From NCBI GenBank assembly GCA_024330185.1, contig JANDLV010000007.1:33441-97440 (forward strand): DNA of 64,000 nucleotides. Reading direction: 5' to 3'. The notes under the pieces are model-generated. The model saw only the letters and a program-made list of their open reading frames with translations, was not told the DNA's origin and made no database searches. This document shows positions 34,437-42,686 of the stretch, piece after piece (within the stretch, counting starts at the first letter, position 1; the number at the start of each line of letters is the position of its first letter). Source of the DNA: Candidatus Siliceabacter maunaloa. Its GTDB lineage: Bacteria > Actinomycetota > Thermoleophilia > Solirubrobacterales > Solirubrobacteraceae. The position numbers and the translations under genes were made by a program.

Positions 34437-34685
34437 ATGAGTCGACGGATATCGCTCGAGCTCGAGGACGACGCTGCCGCCGAGCTGGATCGCCTCGCCC
34501 AGGCCGACCACGCCGAACCCGAGCGCTACGCAGCGTCTCTGTTGACCCATCTCTTCCGCGGCCGGTACCTCGACTCCCACACCGCGACCGAGCTTCTACG
34601 CGGGATACCCGGGGCGCTGGAGGACGCGCGCGAGGGCAGCGTCCAAGCGCGGCGCGGCGAGATCACCCCGCTCGACGCGATTTAG
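34437..34685 (+). CDS. Ribbon-helix-helix-type antitoxin
   Basis: An 82-residue protein starting MSRRISLELEDDAAAELDRL, a ribbon-helix-helix-like arm, then AEPERYAASLLTHLF and an acidic C-terminus. It is directly followed by a RelE/ParE-type toxin gene with no gap (stop TAG 34683-34685, toxin start at 34686). The start is fixed by TATCCT 8 bases upstream. It should bind the toxin and repress the pair. Confidence 0.75.
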   Translation: MSRRISLELEDDAAAELDRLAQADHAEPERYAASLLTHLFRGRYLDSHTATELLRGIPGALEDAREGSVQARRGEITPLDAI

Positions 34686-34982
34686 TTGCGCGTCGGCTTC
34701 GCCGCTCACGCGTTGGTTGAGCTCGCCGAACTCGAAGAGGTCCTGTCCCTGCCCACGGACACCCGTGTCCGTGTGCGCGAGGCACTGCGAACGCTGGAGC
34801 TGTTCGCACATGCCGGGCGGGCGCTTGAGGGCGAGTGGGAGCCTTACCGGGTCTGGAGCGGCCCCTGGCCGTGGATGCTCTTCGTCTACGAGGTGCTCGA
34901 GGATCAGGATCTGATCGTCGTGGTGACCGTTCGCGACGCGCGATCGTCGTGGTCTCCAACGACGCCCGGCAGTCGGCCTTGA
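34686..34982 (+). CDS. RelE/ParE-family toxin
   Basis: A 98-residue protein starting at TTG. HALVELAELEEVLSL and VREALRTLELFAHAG form the N-terminal helices, followed by the beta-sheet EWEPYRVWSGPWPWMLFVYEV and a final LIVVVTVRDARSSW, the VxxVRDARSS strand of RelE/ParE toxins. RelE proteins cut ribosome-bound mRNA and ParE proteins poison gyrase; the sequence does not decide between them. The module sits between the dehydrogenase and the second exporter. Confidence 0.78.
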   Translation: MRVGFAAHALVELAELEEVLSLPTDTRVRVREALRTLELFAHAGRALEGEWEPYRVWSGPWPWMLFVYEVLEDQDLIVVVTVRDARSSWSPTTPGSRP

Positions 34983-34986
34983 GGCT

Positions 34987-35838
34987 TCACAGATCCTCCG
35001 CTGCCGTCGGAGCGGTGCGCGCGAAGAGCCACACCCCGGTGGCGGCCAGCGCGACGAGGATGGCCAACGGCGCCAGTAGCAGCTCAGTCCCGCCGATCGC
35101 CTCGCCGGCCGAGGGGACGCCCGGGCCCAGCAGCAGGTGGCGCGTCTCCTGGATGAGCGCGGCCAGCGGGTTCATCATCGCGATGGTCGCCGCGGTCTGG
35201 GAGAACTCGATGACCCGCTCGACCGGATAGAGGATCGGCGTCGCGTAGAACGCGGCCTGGAGGAGGACGTCCCAGATCGGCCGGATGTCGCGGAAGCGCA
35301 CGTAGAGGGCGGAGAGCAGCATGCCGATGCCCAGCGCCCCGGCGGCCAGCAGGACCACAGGGATCGGGACGAGCAGCCAGCTCCACCGGGGCTCGACCTG
35401 CTGCAGCGCCAGGAAGACCACCAGCACGACGGCGTTGAGGGCCAGGTTGCCCAGGGCGATCAGCCACACCGACAGCGGCACCACGACACGGGGGAAGCCG
35501 ATCTTGCGCACGAGCGCCTCGCGGTCGACCAGCGAGGTCAGGCACGCGCCGGTGACCTCGCCGGCGAAGAAGAACAGCACCATGGCCGCCAGGAGCTGGA
35601 TGGGGTAGGCGACAGCGCCCTCGCCGACGCCCACGATCTCGCTGAAGACCACGTAGAGGATCCCGAACAGCAGCAGCGGGCGCAGGAGGGACCACAGGTA
35701 GCCCAGGACCGAGCCGAAGAAGCGGACCTTCCAGTCGGTCGCGGCGAGGGTGCGCGCGAGGTTCCACAGCCGGCCGGGTTCGCCGGCGACGGCGGCGGGG
35801 CCGGCCACGCGGTAGGCGGGGGGAGGCGGGGTGCTCAT
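34987..35838 (-). CDS. wzm: Polysaccharide ABC exporter permease (second Wzm)
   Basis: A 283-residue ABC-2 permease with about six membrane segments. DWKVRFFGSVLGYLWSLLRP is the amphipathic entry helix, LYVRFRDIRPIWDVLLQ lies mid-protein and MNPLAALIQETRHLLLG near the end. ATG 35838 overlaps the stop of its ATPase gene (ATGA at 35835-35838). It forms the second export system of the window and is clearly different from the permease at 10430-11302. Confidence 0.92.
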   Translation of the reverse strand: MSTPPPPAYRVAGPAAVAGEPGRLWNLARTLAATDWKVRFFGSVLGYLWSLLRPLLLFGILYVVFSEIVGVGEGAVAYPIQLLAAMVLFFFAGEVTGACLTSLVDREALVRKIGFPRVVVPLSVWLIALGNLALNAVVLVVFLALQQVEPRWSWLLVPIPVVLLAAGALGIGMLLSALYVRFRDIRPIWDVLLQAAFYATPILYPVERVIEFSQTAATIAMMNPLAALIQETRHLLLGPGVPSAGEAIGGTELLLAPLAILVALAATGVWLFARTAPTAAEDL

Positions 35839-37085
35839 GCCGTCGCGGGGTCGGGCTGCACGGCTCCCCAGAAGAACTGGTGGGGCACGTCGACGACCCC
35901 TCCGGCGCCGGCCGCGCCGGTGGTCACGAAGGTGGTGAAGTCCTCGTGCAGCGTCTTCAGGCGTCCGACGCCGCCCGGGTAGCCGACCTGCGGGGAGAGG
36001 AAGTACCGTCCGGGGACGAACCAGTTGTCGAAGCTCACCGCGACGTTGAGGATGTCGCCGGCCTCCCAGCGTCCGGTCGAACGCCCGTCCGCCTCGGTGG
36101 TCACGACGAGCACACGGCGGTGCTGCTCGTCGCTCAGCACAAAGCCGAAGACCGGGTCCTGCGCCGGCTCGAGCAGGCGCACGCGCATGAGCAGCGCGCA
36201 CGACTCGCCCTGCTCGAGGGTGTCGACCCGGCGGCCGTCGGCGGTCTGGACCCATGAGTCGATGATCTCCGCGGTCCCGTCGCCCTCCGTACCCGCGGCC
36301 AGAGCGCGCACCGTGTGCGCGTCGTCGCGCGTGGCGAAGTTGAGCTGGGTGTAGCGGCGGGCCACGGTGCGGGCGTCGCCCAGCGCCACGACCTTGCCGC
36401 GCTCGAGCAGCAGCGCCCGATCGCAGAAGCGCTGCACCTGGCCCATGTCATGGGTCACCAGCAGGATCGTGCGCCCCTCGTCGCGCGCGCGGTTGAGCAC
36501 GTCGTGGCACTTCTGCTGGAACGCGGCGTCGCCCACCGCGAGCACCTCGTCGATGAGCAACAGATCGGCGTCGACGTGGACCATCACCGAGAAGGCCAGG
36601 CGCACCTGCATGCCCGACGAGTAGTTCTTCAGCTTGAGGTCCTGGAACTCCTCCAGCTCGGCGAAGGCGATGATCGCGTCGTAGCGCTCCCGCGCCTGGG
36701 CGGGGCTGACGCCGAGCATGACCGCGTTGATGAGCACGTTGTCACGGGCCGTGAGGTCGGGGTTGAAGCCCACGCCCAACTCGATGAACGGGGACATGCG
36801 CCCGCGCAGCCACATCTCGCCAGCGTCGGCACGGTAGATGCTCGCCAGGCACTTCATGAGCGTGCTCTTGCCGCTGCCGTTGCGCCCGACGATGCCGAAG
36901 AACTCGCCGCGACCGACCTCGAAGGAGACGTCGTCGAGCGCCTGCAGGCGGTCGACGCGTGAGCGACGCATCGGATGCAGCGCGCGCTCCTTGAGCGTGT
37001 GCACCTGCTCGTGGGGCAGGCGGAAGACCTTGGATACGCCCTCCGCGCGCACGGCGATGTCGTCGGGGATGGGTCCTGCGGGCAC
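35835..37085 (-). CDS. wzt: Polysaccharide ABC exporter ATPase with C-terminal substrate-recognition domain (second Wzt)
   Basis: A 416-residue protein. Walker A is GRNGSGKST, signature YSSGMQVRLAF, Walker B DLLLIDEVLAVGD, switch His in LVTHDMGQVQRF. The C-terminal 170 residues are a Wzt-type beta-sandwich, different in sequence from the first Wzt, which suggests a different chain end is recognised. It starts at GTG 37085, with TACCCT (complement of 37092-37097) 6 bases upstream. Confidence 0.92.
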   Translation of the reverse strand: MPAGPIPDDIAVRAEGVSKVFRLPHEQVHTLKERALHPMRRSRVDRLQALDDVSFEVGRGEFFGIVGRNGSGKSTLMKCLASIYRADAGEMWLRGRMSPFIELGVGFNPDLTARDNVLINAVMLGVSPAQARERYDAIIAFAELEEFQDLKLKNYSSGMQVRLAFSVMVHVDADLLLIDEVLAVGDAAFQQKCHDVLNRARDEGRTILLVTHDMGQVQRFCDRALLLERGKVVALGDARTVARRYTQLNFATRDDAHTVRALAAGTEGDGTAEIIDSWVQTADGRRVDTLEQGESCALLMRVRLLEPAQDPVFGFVLSDEQHRRVLVVTTEADGRSTGRWEAGDILNVAVSFDNWFVPGRYFLSPQVGYPGGVGRLKTLHEDFTTFVTTGAAGAGGVVDVPHQFFWGAVQPDPATA

Positions 37086-37091
37086 GGCTAG

Positions 37092-37097
37092 AGGGTA
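37092..37097 (-). promoter_or_regulatory. -10-like hexamer TACCCT
   Basis: It lies 6 bases before the GTG at 37085 on the minus strand and would make the Wzt-Wzm mRNA leaderless. Confidence 0.45.
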
Positions 37098-37129
37098 CGC
37101 GCCTCATGGGCGGAGGACGGTTGGTCAAG

Positions 37130-38167
37130 TCAGTTGCGGCCGGCCTCCTCCACCAGCACCTCGACGAGCGCCGGCTGCTCGAACCAGCGCACGTGCTCGT
37201 GCACAAGGTCGACCTCGAGCACGAAGGCTCCGGCCTCCTCGGGAGCGGTCACAACCAGCGGGACGACCGCGGTAGCCCCGGGGGCGACCCGGGCCGGGAA
37301 GGGGGTGCGTTCGCCCTCGCCGGCGCGACCCCGCCAGCGGTAGGAGAGACGAACGTCCTCCTCGGGCGACCAGCCGGCTGAGCTGGTGTTGTGCACACGA
37401 AAGTGCACCGCCCTCCGCTCGGAGGTATGGAGCCGATGGTGTAGCTCGACGGGCGTGATGATTGCCCCGTACGCCGGCGGCTCGCTGACCTGCGCTATCG
37501 TTGCGCGGTCCTCGGCGGGCACGGGCACCGGCTCGTGGCGGGCGTGGCGCTCCGGTACGTAGTACACGGCGTTGAGCGGTCCGCCGCCCGGCGCAGTCAG
37601 CCCGGGGCGCATGCGTTCGTTGTGTAGTGCCTTCGCTTCACGGGACGCCCGGTCCTTGAGTACGCACTCCAGGTGATAGAGGGGCCATTCGAGGAATCTG
37701 GCGGGCAGGACCGGTTCAGCACCGCTGTGGAGGACCCCCGAAAACTGCAGGCCAGCGTTGCGGCGCACGAGCCGGTTGTGGTAGTCCGGCCACCACGGTG
37801 GCTCGTCGAGCCAGTGGGCAACCGACGGGAAGACCCAGCGCCGCGGTACCCAGTACTGCTCGACCTGCTGTGTGATGAGCCAGGGCAACCGCTCCGTCAG
37901 TGCCGAGGTCGGGACCTCATCGTCGTCGATGCGCAGGATCCAGTCGCCGGAGCACCGCGCGGCCAGATCGGCCAGGTGGCGCTCCGCGAACTCGAAATCG
38001 ATGGGAACCACTAGGTCCGCGACTGCCGCGTAATCGCGTCGGCGCTCGTCGTCTGCCCGGGTATCCGCACCGATGACGATCTCGTCGGCGACCGGCCGGA
38101 GCGGTTCGAGGATGGCTGCCACCCGGGTCCCGGGTGCATTGGTGAGGCAGCAAACCGAGAGGCTCAT
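37130..38167 (-). CDS. GT2-like glycosyltransferase with C-terminal beta-sandwich
   Basis: A 345-residue protein. The N-terminal half is GT-A-like: LSVCCLTNAPGTRVAAIL, DEIVIGADTRADDERR, GDWILRIDDDEVPTSALT with the metal-binding DDDE, and PDYHNRLVRRNAGLQFSG, as in the WaaE/KdtX branch. The last 100 residues (HFRVHNTSSAGWSPEEDV onward, with PFPARVAPGATAVVPLVV) form an Ig-like sandwich that could bind sugar. ATG 38167 overlaps the stop of the upstream chimeric ORF, so the two are coupled. Confidence 0.8.
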   Translation of the reverse strand: MSLSVCCLTNAPGTRVAAILEPLRPVADEIVIGADTRADDERRRDYAAVADLVVPIDFEFAERHLADLAARCSGDWILRIDDDEVPTSALTERLPWLITQQVEQYWVPRRWVFPSVAHWLDEPPWWPDYHNRLVRRNAGLQFSGVLHSGAEPVLPARFLEWPLYHLECVLKDRASREAKALHNERMRPGLTAPGGGPLNAVYYVPERHARHEPVPVPAEDRATIAQVSEPPAYGAIITPVELHHRLHTSERRAVHFRVHNTSSAGWSPEEDVRLSYRWRGRAGEGERTPFPARVAPGATAVVPLVVTAPEEAGAFVLEVDLVHEHVRWFEQPALVEVLVEEAGRN

Positions 38168-38508
38168 TGCATCCTCAGGCGCTGCTCGCCCTGGTCTAGG
38201 CGAGCGGCCACCAGATCGCGCTCTTGGCGGAGCTGGTCGCGGTCGTGCTGTGCGGCCTGCAGGCGGTGCATGCCCCAGCTCTTGATCCGGCCCGGACGGA
38301 TGGTGAAGTAGCACGAGTAGACGACGGGCTCCGACCAGAACGGTCGGCTGAGGTCGACGACCTCGGTGAGCGCGCCGCGGTGGTCGGCGTGCCAAGCGGG
38401 TCGCTCGACGATGACGCCTTCGGTGCCGGCCGCCCTGGGGCGGCCGTCGGAGTCGAGGGTGGCAGCGTCTTTGTCCGCGCGGGGCAAGACCTCGTCCGGG
38501 TAGCGCAT
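38164..38508 (-). pseudogene. Chimeric ORF: N-terminal part of an RmlC-like epimerase fused to a coiled-coil tail
   Basis: A 114-residue frame. Residues about 30-84 match the N-terminal half of dTDP-4-dehydrorhamnose 3,5-epimerase-like cupins (GVIVERPAWHADHRGALTEV, VVYSCYFTIRPGRIKSWGMH), but the catalytic His/Asp half is missing. After WGMHRLQ the sequence becomes a charged coiled coil (HDRDQLRQERDLVAARLDQ) unlike any cupin. The simplest reading is a deletion that joined the start of an rmlC-like gene to the coiled-coil part of another gene. It has an SD-like AAAGGA before ATG 38508. Epimerase activity is unlikely. Confidence 0.65.
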
Positions 38509-38577
38509 AGGAGGATCCTTTCAGAGGGGATTGGGGCCGTCGTCGCCGCCCTCGTGCCGGGCGTCATTATGGGGGCC

Positions 38578-39975
38578 ATGACGGTTCCGGGGGTCAACCT
38601 CGCCGGGTACTTCGGCGCCACGCTCGGACTGGGCGAGGCGGCGCGTCAGGTCGCGGCCGCGCTCGAGGCCGGCGGAGCGCTGGTGGCACCCGTGGGGTTG
38701 ACGCACGCCACGTCCCCGGCGGCGGGTGGCACGCCTGCCGGCCGCGAGGCTCCGCACGACGTGACGCTGGTCTGCACGACGCCCGAGGGCATGCTTGCCG
38801 CCCGCGACGACCTGGGGCCGGGCGCCTTCGCCGGCCGGCGCACGATCGGCCTGTGGTGGTGGGAGGTCCAGGGACTCCCCGGCCGCTGGACGCGCTCGTT
38901 CGACGGGGTGGACGAGATCTGGGCCGGCTCGCGGTTCGTGGCCGACGTGCTGGGCGCGGTGGCCCCCGTGCCGGTGGTGCCGATGGCGCTGCCCGTGGCC
39001 CAACCGGTCGTCGCGCCGATGGGCCGCGCGGCGCTCGGCCTCCCCGAGGCGGGCTTCCTCTTCGGCTTCGTCTTCGACCCGGCCAGCGGCTTTGCGCGCA
39101 AGAACCCGCTCGCGCTCATCGACGCCTTCGCGCGCGCCTTCCCCGGCGAGGGCGACGAGCACCTGGTGATCAAGACGCTCGAGGGCTCGCGCCACGAGGC
39201 CGAGCACGCCGAGCTGGCCCGGGCGGCCTCGGCCCATCCGCGGGTGCACGTGCTCGATCGCCACCTCCCCGCCGAGGAGAAGAACGCGCTGATCGCCGCG
39301 CTGGACTGCTACGTCTCCCTGCACCGCTCCGAGGGCTTCGGCCTGACGCTCGCGGAGGCCATGCTGCTCGGCGTGCCGGTGGTGGCGACCGACTTCGGGG
39401 GCTCGCGCGACTTCGTCACGCCGTTCAACGCCTGGCCGGTCGACTGGCGGGCCGAGACGATCGGGTCCGGCCACGACCCCTACCCCGCCGACGGCGTGTG
39501 GGCGGCGCCGGACGTCGAGCACGCGGCAGCCGTGCTGCGCGCCGTGCGCGCCGAGCCCGAGGAGGCGACGCGGCGCGCCGAACGCGCTCGGGAGGACATC
39601 GCCCGTGATCATGCGCCCGCGGTTGCTGGGGCCGCGATGGTGGCACGCCTGCGCCGCCTGGCGGGGCTGCCCACCGGCCCCGATGGCGCGGTCGAGGGGC
39701 TGGACCTCACAGCGGCGCGGCGCCGCGTGGAGGCCGGGCCCTCGGAGCAGGCCTCTGCCGGTCGCGCGCGCGGCGCTGCCCGGGACGCGCTCCTGCGCGC
39801 CCTGCGGCCCTACAGCGTCCACCAGCGCCTGGTGGATCAGGAGCTCCTGCGCGCACTGCGTTCGCTGGACGAGCGCGTGCGCGCGCTGGCCGCAGGGCAG
39901 GCGGCGCTCGCCACGGAGCTGCGTCGCCAGGATGAGGACGGCGAGCCGCCTGTGCCACCATCGCCTCCGGCATGA
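38578..39975 (+). CDS. Glycosyltransferase family 4 with C-terminal helical extension
   Basis: A 465-residue GT4 protein: VNLAGYFGATLGLGEAARQV, TIGLWWWEVQGLPGRW, VDEIWAGSRFVADVLG, DCYVSLHRSEGFGLTLAEAM with the E-x7-E pair, and GVPVVATDFGGSRDFV. The last 90 residues (ALLRALRPYSVHQRLVDQEL, then LDERVRALAAGQAALA) are helical and coiled-coil-like, matching the linker of the next protein. The two are tandem paralogs; this one lacks the methyltransferase. ATG 38569 is an alternative start. Confidence 0.87.
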   Translation: MTVPGVNLAGYFGATLGLGEAARQVAAALEAGGALVAPVGLTHATSPAAGGTPAGREAPHDVTLVCTTPEGMLAARDDLGPGAFAGRRTIGLWWWEVQGLPGRWTRSFDGVDEIWAGSRFVADVLGAVAPVPVVPMALPVAQPVVAPMGRAALGLPEAGFLFGFVFDPASGFARKNPLALIDAFARAFPGEGDEHLVIKTLEGSRHEAEHAELARAASAHPRVHVLDRHLPAEEKNALIAALDCYVSLHRSEGFGLTLAEAMLLGVPVVATDFGGSRDFVTPFNAWPVDWRAETIGSGHDPYPADGVWAAPDVEHAAAVLRAVRAEPEEATRRAERAREDIARDHAPAVAGAAMVARLRRLAGLPTGPDGAVEGLDLTAARRRVEAGPSEQASAGRARGAARDALLRALRPYSVHQRLVDQELLRALRSLDERVRALAAGQAALATELRRQDEDGEPPVPPSPPA

Positions 39976-42182
39976 GCACGGGTGCCCCCGATCTGGTCCG
40001 CACGCTGGGCGTCGACGTCGCCGGCTTTCTGCGTGGAGGTCTGGGCCTCGGCCAGGCGGCGCGCCTGTACGTCGCCGCGCTGCAGGGGGCGGGCGTGCCC
40101 GTGCGCACGACGACGATCGACCCGCGCATGCCCGACGTGCTCGGGGCGCAACTCAAGACCACGGAGTTCGCCGACCTGCACCTCGACGAGGACCTGCCGT
40201 TCAACCTGGTCTGCGTCAACGCGCCGGAGCTGCCGCAGTTCGCTGCGGAGGCCGGCCAGAAGTTCTTCGCCGATCGCTACACGATCGGCGTCTGGGCCTG
40301 GGAGACCGACCTCGTGCCCGCGAGCTGGGATCCGGCCTTCCGCGTGGTGGACGAGATCTGGGTCTACTCGACCTACGTCGCGGAGATCCTCGGCCGCGCG
40401 GCACCGTGTCCTGTCGTGCGCATGCCACTGCCCATCGTCGCCCCCGATGCGGCCGGCACGCGGGTGAGCCTACCGTTGCCCGACGGCTTCACGTTCCTCT
40501 TCCTCTTCGACTTCTACTCGACGCTGCAGCGCAAGAACCCGCTCGGGCTGCTCGAGGCCTTCACGCGGGCCTTCGCGCCCGGCGAGGGGCCGCACCTGGT
40601 GCTCAAGAGCTTCAACGGCGACTACAAGCCCGACCGGCTCGCGTGCCTGCGCGAGGCCGCCGCCGATCGCCCCGACGTGCACATCGTCGACCGCTTCGTG
40701 CCCGAGGCCGAGCGAGCGGCGTTGATGGCGGCCTGCGACTGCTACGTGTCGCTGCATCGCTCCGAGGGCTTCGGGCTGACCCTTGGCGAGGCGATGGCGC
40801 TGGGCAAGCCGGTGATCGGCACGGGCTTCTCGTCGACACTGGACTTCATGACGCCGGAGAACTCCTACCTCGTGCGTCACACCATGACGACTGTCGGCCC
40901 GGAGGGGGAGAACTACCCGGCCGAGGGACGGTGGGCGGAGCCCGACCTCGACCACGCGGCGGAGCTCATGCGCGAGGTGTGGGAGGACCAGGAGGGCGCT
41001 CGCGCGCGGGGAGCGCGGGCCCGAGACGACATCGCCGCCGAGTTCTCCCTCGAGGCGGTCGGCACGCTCGCGCGCGAGCGGCTGCGGCGGGTCTCGGGGC
41101 TGCGAGCGCTGGGGCGCGGCGGATCTGTGGCCAACGGCGGTCAAGCGGCTGCCGCCGGCCTGCCCAACAGCTGGCTGGAGACCGCGGAGCTGAAGCTCAG
41201 CTTCGATCCGCAGGGCGACGCAGCGCGCGCAGGCGGGCTCAAGGGTACGGCCCGGCGCGCTGCGCTGCAGGGCATGCGCCCCTACACCTACCACCAGGAC
41301 GAGCTCAACGGCTTCGTGGTGCGGGCGCTGCGCGAGGTGCGCGAGCGCCTGGACGACGTGCTCATCGACAGCCAGGCCGGCCAGCGCCGCCTCGAGGGAC
41401 AGCTCGAGGCGCTGACCGCCCAGATGAGCGAGCTGACGCGTGCATTCGGTCCCGGCGGGCTAGAGCACGTCCGCCTGCAGTTCGAGGGCACCCTTGCGCG
41501 ACCGGCATCGACGCACCCTGCGCTCTCCTACCGCGACGAGCACGGGCGCACTGCCCTGGGCTTCTCCGGTGTCGCCACCGACGACGCCGAGGGCTACCGT
41601 GGCTTCGAGGACATCTTCCGCGGCGACGAGGAGCACGTGCGCCGCACGCAGGAGGCCTACCTCGACCGGTTCGCCGACGCCGATTGGGTGCTCGATCTGG
41701 GCTGCGGGCGCGGTGAGTTCCTCGACGCGTTGCGCGAACGCGGCATCGCCGGCCGCGGCGTCGATCTCGACGCGACCATGGTCGCACGCTGCCGCGAGAA
41801 GGGCCACGAGGTCGAGCTCGCCGACGCGAGCACGGCTTTGCGCGCGCTCGACGACGCCTCGTTGCCGGGCGCCTTCGCCGCCCAGGTCGTCGAGCACCTC
41901 GACAACACGCAGCTCACCGAGCTGCTCGCCCTCCTCCACAGCAAGCTCACCCCGGGCGGCGTCGCGGTGTTCGAGACCGTCAACCCCCACAATCCCGCCG
42001 CGCTCAAGGCCTTCTGGACCGACACCACCCACCACCACCCGCTCTTCCCCGAGGTCCTCTTGGCCCTCTGCCGCCTCGCAGGTTTCGACTCAGGCGAGAT
42101 CGTGTTCCCGACCACGACAGACAACTTCGACCGCGACGTGTACGCGAACCGCGATTATGCCGTGGTGGCGCGCAGGGGGTGA
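39972..42182 (+). CDS. Bifunctional GT4 glycosyltransferase-methyltransferase with coiled-coil linker
   Basis: A 736-residue fusion. Residues 1 to about 390 are GT4 (DVAGFLRGGLGLGQAARLYV, CYVSLHRSEGFGLTLGEAM). Residues about 430-490 are the helical linker (YTYHQDELNGFVVRALREVR, QLEALTAQMSELTRAF). The last 200 residues are a class I methyltransferase (ADWVLDLGCGRGEFLDALRE, AAQVVEHLDNTQLTELLALL, VNPHNPAALKAFW). In ABC-exported O-antigens, WbdD combines a terminal methyltransferase with a coiled coil to set chain length; this arrangement could do the same while also adding the last sugar. ATGA overlap with the previous gene. Confidence 0.87.
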   Translation: MSTGAPDLVRTLGVDVAGFLRGGLGLGQAARLYVAALQGAGVPVRTTTIDPRMPDVLGAQLKTTEFADLHLDEDLPFNLVCVNAPELPQFAAEAGQKFFADRYTIGVWAWETDLVPASWDPAFRVVDEIWVYSTYVAEILGRAAPCPVVRMPLPIVAPDAAGTRVSLPLPDGFTFLFLFDFYSTLQRKNPLGLLEAFTRAFAPGEGPHLVLKSFNGDYKPDRLACLREAAADRPDVHIVDRFVPEAERAALMAACDCYVSLHRSEGFGLTLGEAMALGKPVIGTGFSSTLDFMTPENSYLVRHTMTTVGPEGENYPAEGRWAEPDLDHAAELMREVWEDQEGARARGARARDDIAAEFSLEAVGTLARERLRRVSGLRALGRGGSVANGGQAAAAGLPNSWLETAELKLSFDPQGDAARAGGLKGTARRAALQGMRPYTYHQDELNGFVVRALREVRERLDDVLIDSQAGQRRLEGQLEALTAQMSELTRAFGPGGLEHVRLQFEGTLARPASTHPALSYRDEHGRTALGFSGVATDDAEGYRGFEDIFRGDEEHVRRTQEAYLDRFADADWVLDLGCGRGEFLDALRERGIAGRGVDLDATMVARCREKGHEVELADASTALRALDDASLPGAFAAQVVEHLDNTQLTELLALLHSKLTPGGVAVFETVNPHNPAALKAFWTDTTHHHPLFPEVLLALCRLAGFDSGEIVFPTTTDNFDRDVYANRDYAVVARRG

Positions 42183-42238
42183 AGGCAGTGGCGTCCGATC
42201 TACCGTAACTATTCAACTAATCAGGCTCTCCAAGTCCA

Positions 42239-42649
42239 AGGGTGATCGTAGGTGAAGATCCGAAGCTGGCCGTCGCGGAATCCCAGCCGCCATCAGGCGC
42301 GGACGCCCGCAGCCGACCTCGGGCCATCGCGCAGGCGGCGTCGCGCCAGTCGCCCGGCTCCGTTGGCCGTCCCGCCCGAAAACTGCTGCACCGAGGGCGG
42401 AACGGCGGAACGGCGGAACGGGGCGTCCTGGCGGCACCAGAGTCCGTCTCGGACGCGCCGCGCGCGGCCGCCACGGTCCGGAGGATCACCGCCGCGATGT
42501 CGGCGGGCTGGGCGAGCAAGCGACGACTGCGCAGGCGGCATGGGGGGCCTCCGGCGTGCGGACGACTTGCGTGGACCAATCCACGGCCCACGGCGCAAAG
42601 GCCCTGCAAACGCACACATCGCCAGTCCGAAATCACCTACGATCACCCT
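42239..42649. repeat. 411-bp noncoding element with perfect 17-bp terminal inverted repeats
   Basis: AGGGTGATCGTAGGTGA at 42239-42255 is repeated in inverse orientation at 42633-42649. The right copy extends to 24 bp (42633-42656), and that same 24-bp form occurs alone at 49277-49300. The interior has no convincing gene; open frames in several phases differ in codon use from neighbours. It includes a short tandem stretch of CGGAACGG-type units near 42400-42420. The layout resembles a non-autonomous mobile element. The wider gap 42183-42686 holds nothing else I can name. Confidence 0.55.
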
Positions 42650-42686
42650 CGGAGCCCCACTAATCAACCGAGCTTCAACCACAAAT

